Below, in pieces: positions 59,064 to 64,000 of a DNA stretch of 64,000 nucleotides (within the stretch, counting starts at the first letter, position 1; each line of letters starts with the position of its first letter). The notes under the pieces are model-generated. The model was not told the DNA's origin, did not search any database, and worked only from the letters and a program-made list of their open reading frames with translations. The position numbers were made by a program, and so were the translations under genes. Origin of the DNA: Geomonas subterranea (GTDB lineage: Bacteria; Desulfobacterota; Desulfuromonadia; Geobacterales; Geobacteraceae); NCBI RefSeq assembly GCF_019063845.1, contig NZ_CP077683.1:496001-560000 (forward strand), in the 5' to 3' direction.

Positions 59064-59606
59064 ATGGCGACAGCAGCATTAAGTGTCAGTAAGTACCTGG
59101 AGTTCTTCAGGAAGAAAGACGTGCGCTCGGTCCTTGACTACGGGGCGGGGACGCTTCGAAACTCGGCATACATGGCGGACGCCGGTTTCAAAGTCTACGC
59201 GGCGGACCTTCCGGTCCAGGTGGCCCGCATCATGAAGATGGCGAGCGCCAGGAAGTTGGCCGGTATTTTCGACGTGGACGAGTTGACAGGCGGCAGGCTG
59301 GATGTGGATCTCGTTCTTTCCAGCTATGTGTTGAACATCATCCCCGACGGCACGGAAAAGAGCCGGTACCTGAAGAACATCGTCCTCAACCTGCGCCCCG
59401 AGGGGTACCTCCTGGTGGAGGTGCGCTGCCGCAACGCCGCACCCGACTGCAGCAGCGGTTGCGCGCACGGCAAGAGATGCCCGAACTGCATCAAGACCTA
59501 CTCGCACCAGGAACTGGATCAACTGGTCGAGTCGGCGGGATTCAGGCGCGTGAGCCACTACTACCGCCGCCACTCCGTTGCCGTTTTGTACCAGCGCTTT
59601 CAGTAG
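59064..59606 (+). CDS. SAM-dependent methyltransferase-fold protein with Cys cluster
   Basis: A 180-residue protein with a class I methyltransferase fold: VLDYGAGTLRNSAYMADAG near residue 23 is the SAM-binding motif I, VDLVLSSYVLNIIPD near 77 is motif IV-like, and LRPEGYLLVEV near 112 follows. Between strands it carries CRNAAPDCSSGCAHGKRCPNC near residues 119-139, a six-cysteine insertion unusual for this fold and likely to bind a metal or Fe-S cluster. The substrate is unknown. It ends the operon; nothing is seen in the short gap to the convergent exporter gene. Confidence 0.75.
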   Translation: MATAALSVSKYLEFFRKKDVRSVLDYGAGTLRNSAYMADAGFKVYAADLPVQVARIMKMASARKLAGIFDVDELTGGRLDVDLVLSSYVLNIIPDGTEKSRYLKNIVLNLRPEGYLLVEVRCRNAAPDCSSGCAHGKRCPNCIKTYSHQELDQLVESAGFRRVSHYYRRHSVAVLYQRFQ

Positions 59607-59675
59607 CAGGGCGGATTGCTGAGCAGCAGAGATCGGTCACAGGACCAGAATGGGGAGGAGGGTATGGCGATCGGG

Positions 59676-60416
59676 TTACACGAAAAGCAGCTTGAGTCCT
59701 GCAATGGCCAGCACCAGGGACAAAGCTTTTACGACCCCTGCAACGGGCAGAGTCCTACTTCCGAAAACTGAGCCGATGATTCCTCCGAGTACCGCTGCCA
59801 AAGCCAATAGCGGCCCGAAAGGTGGGATCTGTTGCAGGCTGCTTATGTGCCCGAGAAGTCCGGCGATGGAGTTGACCAGTATGAACAATGCCGCGATGGC
59901 AGAGGCCTCCCTCGCCCGCCCCCATTTGAGCAGGAGGAGGAGGGGGCTGAGAAATATTCCGCCGCCCACTCCCGTCAATCCGGATAGCAGCCCAAGGACT
60001 GCGCCAACGACCAGGGCTACGGGAGTCGCAGGGCGTTGAATCTCCAGTGATTCGTGTTCCTTGTGAAATACAAGGCGACAGGCCGAAGCCAGCAGGACCA
60101 TGCCCACAAGCTGCTTGTAGACATGCGGAGGGACAGTGAGATACCCCCCGATGAAACTGCATGGCACAGATGTCGTGGCGAAAGGCCAGAACAGCCGCCA
60201 GGAGAAATGGCCGGCTTGCGCGAAAGAATAGGTAGCTATCGCAGCCACCATGATGTTCAGGATCAGTGCGGTGGGTTTGAAGGCCTCGGGCATGATGCTG
60301 AACAGGGCAAGCACGCCGATATACCCGGACGCGCCGCCGTGACCAACGCTGGAGTACAGGATGGCAACGGTAAATATGGCAGCCAAGAGTAGAAAATATG
60401 CTTCCGGACTGAGCAT
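59676..60416 (-). CDS. TauE/SafE (sulfite/sulfonate) exporter family protein
   Basis: A 246-residue membrane protein with about seven to eight helices. ILYSSVGHGGASGYIGVLALF near residue 20 and LSGLTGVGGGIFLSPLLLLLKWGRAREASAIAALFILVNSIAGL near 140 are the two TauE/SafE repeats. Members export sulfite, sulfoacetate or related organosulfur anions. It is convergent with the preceding operon. The 60417-60568 gap up to MoeA shows nothing. Confidence 0.85.
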   Translation of the reverse strand: MLSPEAYFLLLAAIFTVAILYSSVGHGGASGYIGVLALFSIMPEAFKPTALILNIMVAAIATYSFAQAGHFSWRLFWPFATTSVPCSFIGGYLTVPPHVYKQLVGMVLLASACRLVFHKEHESLEIQRPATPVALVVGAVLGLLSGLTGVGGGIFLSPLLLLLKWGRAREASAIAALFILVNSIAGLLGHISSLQQIPPFGPLLALAAVLGGIIGSVFGSRTLPVAGVVKALSLVLAIAGLKLLFV

Positions 60417-60568
60417 CGGTTAGCCCCTCACCCTTGGCATCTTCAATGACGCCTGGAAATTTCGGAGACTTCCGGCAGGTCTGCCCAAGTTGCAGCCCAA
60501 GTTGCAGCAACGGGCGGGCGAGAGCCGCAGGTAGTTTGTCTTTCCGCCATGTGGGTCGATCAGGCCCA

Positions 60569-61780
60569 TTATCGAAAAGATCCCATCTCAAAGCCCCTAT
60601 CAAGCAGGAGAACATCAACACTGTCACCCGCAGCGCGTGACGATTCCGGTTCCAGGAGGATCAGGCCATTGCCTTGGATCAGGGAGGAGAGCCGGCCAGA
60701 ACTTTGGTTGCCGGTAGTCGAGACGTGGTACCTGTCATCGCTTTTGGAGACAATGCCGCGGACCAGGTGCGGGCGCTTCCCTTTGTTGGAAACCGGCCCC
60801 TTCATGGCCGCCTTTGCCTTGGGCCGGAATACCTTGTCGTGCCCCATCGCCTTCAGGATCGACGGGCGCACGAACAGTTCGAACGATACCATGGCGGCGA
60901 CAGGGTTGCCCGGCAGCGCGAAGACCGGCTTTCCCTGCAGCATCGCAAAAGCCAGGGGCTTGCCCGGTTTCATATTGACCTTCCAGAAGATGACTTCCCC
61001 GCCCAGTTTTTCTATTGCCACTTTCACAAAGTCGCGATCCCCAACAGAAACCCCGCCGGTGATGACCAGCATGTCGGCGTTCAGACCTGCCTTTATCTTG
61101 TCGCATGTATCTTCAAGAGTGTCGGCTGCAATGCCAAGCATCATCGGGTCCCCGCCGGCGTCGAGAACCTGGGCGGCCAGACTGTAGCTGTTGCTGTTGA
61201 TGATCTTGCCGGGAAGCGGTGTCGAACCTGGCTCCAGAAGTTCGTCTCCGGTGGAAAGGATAGCGACCCGGGCTTTTCGGTACACAGCCACCGAAGTCGT
61301 CCCCATGGCCGACAGCATGCCGATCTCCTGTGGTCTGAGCAGTGAGCCCTCTGGGATAACGACATCGCCATGTCGGATATCTTCGCCGCGCTCCCGAACG
61401 TGGGACCCTGCCTTTACCGACGAGGTAACACGGATCCACGCGCCGTCCTCTTCAACATCTTCGACGGGAACCACAGTATCGCAACTGGGGGGGAGTGGGG
61501 CGCCGGTCATGATCTTTATCGCCTCGCCTGGAAGCACGGGGACCTTGCACACCTCACCTGCAGGGAGAAAGCCTGTCACCTTCAGTCGATCATCCTTGAA
61601 CGAGGCATGCGAAAAGGCATAGCCGTCCATGGCAGAGTTGTCAGCGGGAGGGATATCCCACGGCGCGATGTGGCTCTCGGGGGTGACGCGGTTCAATCCT
61701 TCGAAGACCGAGACCTTCACCGTCTCAAGCGGTGCAATCTCACTCAGAATGGCCCGTTGCGCTTCTTCGATACTTACCAT
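60569..61780 (-). CDS. moeA: Molybdopterin molybdenumtransferase
   Basis: A 403-residue enzyme that inserts molybdate into adenylylated molybdopterin. Hallmarks: NRVTPESHIAPWDIPPADNSAMDGYAF near residue 30, GDVVIPEGSLLRPQEIGMLSAMG near 138, STGDELLEPG near 178, ITGGVSVGDRDFVK near 240 and ALPGNPVAAMVSFELFVRP near 290. Start ATG at 61780 with GAGGAG upstream. It lies beside a ModE-type regulator and the start of a molybdoenzyme operon. Confidence 0.93.
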   Translation of the reverse strand: MVSIEEAQRAILSEIAPLETVKVSVFEGLNRVTPESHIAPWDIPPADNSAMDGYAFSHASFKDDRLKVTGFLPAGEVCKVPVLPGEAIKIMTGAPLPPSCDTVVPVEDVEEDGAWIRVTSSVKAGSHVRERGEDIRHGDVVIPEGSLLRPQEIGMLSAMGTTSVAVYRKARVAILSTGDELLEPGSTPLPGKIINSNSYSLAAQVLDAGGDPMMLGIAADTLEDTCDKIKAGLNADMLVITGGVSVGDRDFVKVAIEKLGGEVIFWKVNMKPGKPLAFAMLQGKPVFALPGNPVAAMVSFELFVRPSILKAMGHDKVFRPKAKAAMKGPVSNKGKRPHLVRGIVSKSDDRYHVSTTGNQSSGRLSSLIQGNGLILLEPESSRAAGDSVDVLLLDRGFEMGSFR

Positions 61781-61802
61781 GTGCCAGTAACTCCTCTGTG
61801 TC

Positions 61803-62153
61803 TCAGAAGTCGAGCTTGATGAACTTACGGTTGACCGAGGCCTTGAACCCTTTTTGCAGCAGATCGAACTTCTCGAGCAGAGCAACTGCTTGTGGTGTAA
61901 GGGTTGATTCGCCGCCTCCGGCCCCTCCCTTCAGGCGGTTCACCAGGGCGAAACCAAGCCGCTTCTCCATGGCGTCGATATAGGTCCACGCCTTGCGGTA
62001 GGGTATGCCCATCTCCTTGGCGGCCGCATTGATGGAGCCGGTTTGCTGGAGCAGGCGCAGAAGCTCTTCTCGCCCCTGCCCAAAAACCGGCGCGCCATCA
62101 ACTTCCAGCCAGATCTTGGAGCGGACCTCGAGCTGTGAGACTGGTTTTTCCAC
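61803..62153 (-). CDS. ModE-type HTH regulator, DNA-binding domain only
   Basis: A 116-residue protein matching the N-terminal winged-HTH of ModE: GREELLRLLQQTGSINAAAKEMGIPYRKAWTYIDAMEKRLG near residues 28-68, then GGAGGGESTLTPQAVALLEKFD. The C-terminal molbindin domains that sense molybdate are absent, so sensing must occur in another way or through a partner. It is 22 bases from moeA and divergent from a cytochrome/molybdoenzyme operon that it may regulate. Confidence 0.87.
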   Translation of the reverse strand: MEKPVSQLEVRSKIWLEVDGAPVFGQGREELLRLLQQTGSINAAAKEMGIPYRKAWTYIDAMEKRLGFALVNRLKGGAGGGESTLTPQAVALLEKFDLLQKGFKASVNRKFIKLDF

Positions 62154-62294
62154 TATAGTTCCTCACTGCTTTGTCGTCAGAACAACACCCATCTCAACCG
62201 AATGCGAGCAAGAATTTCACAGTATCTGAAGATAAGTTTCATTAGTATTTACACGGAAGAGGCGTTGACTTTTCCTTGTGATTTACGTTCGAGG

Positions 62295-62315
62295 GTTATA
62301 CCAAAATCGCATAAC
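62295..62315. promoter_or_regulatory. Possible ModE-like inverted repeat
   Basis: GTTAT-N11-ATAAC in the 62154-62469 divergent gap. The half-sites resemble the ATAACG ends of ModE sites. TTGACT at 62265 could be a -35, but no good -10 follows at 17 bp. Nothing else is seen in this gap. Confidence 0.35.
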
Positions 62316-62469
62316 GCTTTGCAAGGATATTCCTATAACAGTCATTACAACGACATACCTTCATTGGCATGAACACCTTGCGAGTTGAACGTTAGACGAG
62401 ATCAACTCTTGCGTTCATGATATTTTAAGTATATTTTAAGCAGCACACACTCAAAGGAGGGGTGGACGC

Positions 62470-62775
62470 ATGAAAAAGCTTGCCGCAGTAACTGTCTTAA
62501 TTCTGCTCGCCGCTAGTGCAGCAACGGCCATAGTCGGCGGGGGCGAAATCACTTTGCACAGCAAGGGTGGCAACGTGCTGTTCAGCCATGACAGCCATGT
62601 CGGCGGCGGGCAGTTGTCCTGCACCGAGTGCCACGACAAGCTCTACCTGACCATCAAGCAGCACAAAAAGGTGACCATGAAGCAGATGCAGCAAGGCAAG
62701 TCTTGCGGCGCCTGCCACAACGGCAAGAAGGCGTTCAGTGTCAAGGGACAATGCGCGAAGTGCCATAAGAAATAG
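62470..62775 (+). CDS. Triheme c-type cytochrome (c7-like)
   Basis: A 101-residue periplasmic cytochrome: signal peptide (KKLAAVTVLILLAASAATA), then three CxxCH haem sites, CTECH near residue 55, CGACH near 78 and CAKCH near 96, with extra histidines (FSHDSH; KQHKK) as distal ligands. The layout matches c7-type triheme proteins abundant in Geobacter. AAAGGAGG precedes the ATG. It is followed by Fe-S and molybdopterin subunits, for which it may be an electron donor or acceptor. Confidence 0.9.
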   Translation: MKKLAAVTVLILLAASAATAIVGGGEITLHSKGGNVLFSHDSHVGGGQLSCTECHDKLYLTIKQHKKVTMKQMQQGKSCGACHNGKKAFSVKGQCAKCHKK

Positions 62776-62817
62776 GCGCCCCCCCCAAAGCGGCCTCGAA
62801 TTTCAATGGAGGAATAC

Positions 62818-63591
62818 ATGGAAAAGGACATTCTGGTACGAATGCAGGAAGACCTGGAGCGGGCACTGAAAAGGCCGGCTGACAAACGGCGCTGGGCCAT
62901 GCTCCTCGATACCCGCAAATGCACCACGTGCAGCGCCTGCACCGTCGCCTGTGCCTCGGAGAACAAGCTCCCGCCGGCACAGTGGTACCGGCCGGTATGG
63001 GAGGAGGAACTGGGGAGTTATCCGAAGATCCAGAGGATCTCCCTGCCGCGGCCCTGCATGCAGTGCGACAAACCTCCCTGCGTCACCGCCTGCCCGGTCA
63101 AGGGACCGGACGGCGCCACCTGGAAGGAGACCAAGGGCATTGGCGCCGGTATCGTGCCGATCAACTACGCGAAATGCATCGGCTGCGCTAAATGCGTCCC
63201 GGCCTGCCCCTACGGCGCACGGTTCATAGACAGCGGCAGGTTTCACACCGACGGCACCCCGGAACTGATGAAATACGAGAAGGGGCGGGCCTTCGAGTAC
63301 GGCAAGGTGCTGGTCCGTGAGGGCAAGAACCAGCCGGTGGGCAACGCCCGTAAATGCCACTTTTGTCAGCATCGACTGGCCAACGGCATGCTGCCGCAGT
63401 GCATCACTTCCTGCGTCTGCCGCATGGGCTATTTCGGCGACGAGAGCGACCCCGAGAGCCTGATCGCGCAGACCATAGCGGCAAACAAGGCGAAGCTCCA
63501 GGTACTGAAGAAGGGCGCGGGAACGCTGCCGAGGGTGTACTACCTTGGCAACGCCGACCTGTCCATCTTCAATAAGCACCTGAAGGCGTAA
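62818..63591 (+). CDS. 4Fe-4S ferredoxin subunit of a molybdopterin oxidoreductase (PsrB/TtrB/DmsB type)
   Basis: A 257-residue electron-transfer subunit with four cysteine clusters: CTTCSACTVAC near residue 35, CMQCDKPPCVTACPV near 82, CIGCAKCVPACPYG near 121 and CHFCQHRLANGMLPQC near 180. This is the standard DmsB/PsrB/TtrB fold carrying four 4Fe-4S clusters. No signal peptide is seen; it may be exported with the TAT-dependent catalytic subunit. GGAGG before 62818 marks the start; the ATG at 62806 overlaps that site and is less likely. Confidence 0.9.
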   Translation: MEKDILVRMQEDLERALKRPADKRRWAMLLDTRKCTTCSACTVACASENKLPPAQWYRPVWEEELGSYPKIQRISLPRPCMQCDKPPCVTACPVKGPDGATWKETKGIGAGIVPINYAKCIGCAKCVPACPYGARFIDSGRFHTDGTPELMKYEKGRAFEYGKVLVREGKNQPVGNARKCHFCQHRLANGMLPQCITSCVCRMGYFGDESDPESLIAQTIAANKAKLQVLKKGAGTLPRVYYLGNADLSIFNKHLKA

Positions 63592-63623
63592 AACGCGACA
63601 AAATATCATTTTCGGAGGCAGAA

Positions 63624-64000
63624 ATGGCTGAAGATATAAAGAAAACCGATGGGCTATCGCGCCGGGATTTTCTCAAGAACACCGCGGTCCTCAGTTGCGG
63701 CGCGCTGGTTGCGTCGCAGCTCGATTTCGCCCGCGGCATCATCGCCCGGGTAGAGGCGGGAGAGCTGACCCCCGCCGAGGCGTACGAACTGATGAAGGCG
63801 GAGAATACCCTTTACACCGTCTGCCTCAACTGCAACACAGGCTGCGGCATCAAGGTGAAGATCCTGGACGGCGTCGCCGTGAAGATCGATGGCAATCCCT
63901 ACAACCCGTTCACCCTGCACCCCCATTTCCCGATGAACGCGGAGTTGGGCAAGATGGCGAAGGTAGACGGGGCCATCTGTCCGAAGGGGCAGTCCGGGCA
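63624..64000 (+). CDS. Molybdopterin oxidoreductase catalytic subunit, N-terminus (runs off window)
   Basis: The first 125 residues of a TAT-exported molybdoenzyme: twin-arginine motif LSRRDFLKNTAVL near residue 12, then the 4Fe-4S motif CLNCNTGCGIKV near residue 68 with the fourth cysteine in GAICPKGQSG. GNPYNPFTLHPHFP recalls tetrathionate reductase TtrA and its relatives among the polysulfide/thiosulfate/selenate/arsenate reductases. The substrate cannot be fixed from this fragment. GGAGG precedes the ATG. With the Fe-S subunit and cytochrome it forms a respiratory complex that needs MoeA nearby. Confidence 0.87.
   Translation, partial: MAEDIKKTDGLSRRDFLKNTAVLSCGALVASQLDFARGIIARVEAGELTPAEAYELMKAENTLYTVCLNCNTGCGIKVKILDGVAVKIDGNPYNPFTLHPHFPMNAELGKMAKVDGAICPKGQSG

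Overview
The window looks like a high-GC deltaproteobacterial chromosome, most likely Geobacter sensu lato (Geobacter, Citrifermentans or Geomonas). The reasons are the style of the short triheme c-type cytochrome, the NosL and FtsX/LolD modules, and the density of corrinoid and Fe-S proteins. No rRNA, tRNA, phage, IS element or CRISPR array was seen. All family calls come from reading motifs by eye, not from database searches.

Layout. (1) 1-4298: an SsuABC/TauABC-type ABC importer with one substrate-binding protein, one ATPase and three permeases, the first cut by the window edge. (2) 4295-15301: a redoxin, a NosL protein, an FtsX/LolD-type ABC pair, an NADPH:FMN-type Fe-S flavoprotein, a DHA2 drug exporter, a Cys-less SUMF1 protein, a lone chromate-transporter domain and a long cystathionine gamma-synthase-like enzyme. 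(3) 15374-29083, minus strand: an apparent long operon that starts with a short NifB-like radical-SAM protein. It carries nitrogenase-like D and K subunits (D3-K3, then D1-K1-K2-D2), an HlyD/EmrA adaptor, a periplasmic glutaredoxin, a lipoprotein and a porin. (4) 29638-37368, plus strand: a NifX-like carrier, two MtaA/UROD-type methyltransferases, DUF1638, then a separate envelope set (lipoprotein, beta-barrel, TlpA-like lipoprotein, NosL). (5) 37764-40575: CysT-CysW-CysA sulfate importer. (6) 40973-55636: a second NifX-like protein, cysteine synthase, ABC importer parts, DUF1847, a fourth D-K pair, a corrinoid protein, two more UROD methyltransferases and a RACo-type corrinoid reactivase. (7) 55833-59606: another binding protein and permease, a QueG-like Fe-S protein and a Cys-rich methyltransferase. 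(8) 59676-64000: a TauE/SafE exporter, MoeA, a ModE-type HTH protein, a triheme cytochrome, and the start of a molybdopterin oxidoreductase operon.

The most notable content is blocks 3, 4, 6 and 7. They contain four nitrogenase-like D subunits and four K subunits, each with the three P-cluster-type cysteines. Each D also has a candidate cofactor-anchoring cysteine. There is a NifB-like maturase and two NifX-like carriers, but no NifH, NifE or NifN in the window. They sit with importers of the sulfonate type, sulfide-assimilating enzymes and a complete corrinoid methyl-transfer kit. My working hypothesis (inference) is an organosulfur-scavenging system. Nitrogenase-like reductases related in concept to methylthio-alkane reductase would release small thiols or sulfide, corrinoid methyltransferases would remove methyl groups, and CysK and the cystathionine gamma-synthase-like enzyme would fix the sulfide.

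The parts appear to be co-regulated. Six copies of one leader element occur at 16844-16893, 29104-29150, 29172-29216, 29513-29570, 40697-40762 and 55745-55806. Each is a 4-bp CCAG/CTGG hairpin abutting a strong intrinsic terminator that begins AGGCC. Three transcription units also share a 15-bp palindrome, CTATAA-N3-TTATAG-like, located 16-18 bp upstream of a -35 box. This is the usual position of a LysR-type activator site. Together these define a candidate regulon with activator control at initiation and antitermination in the leader.
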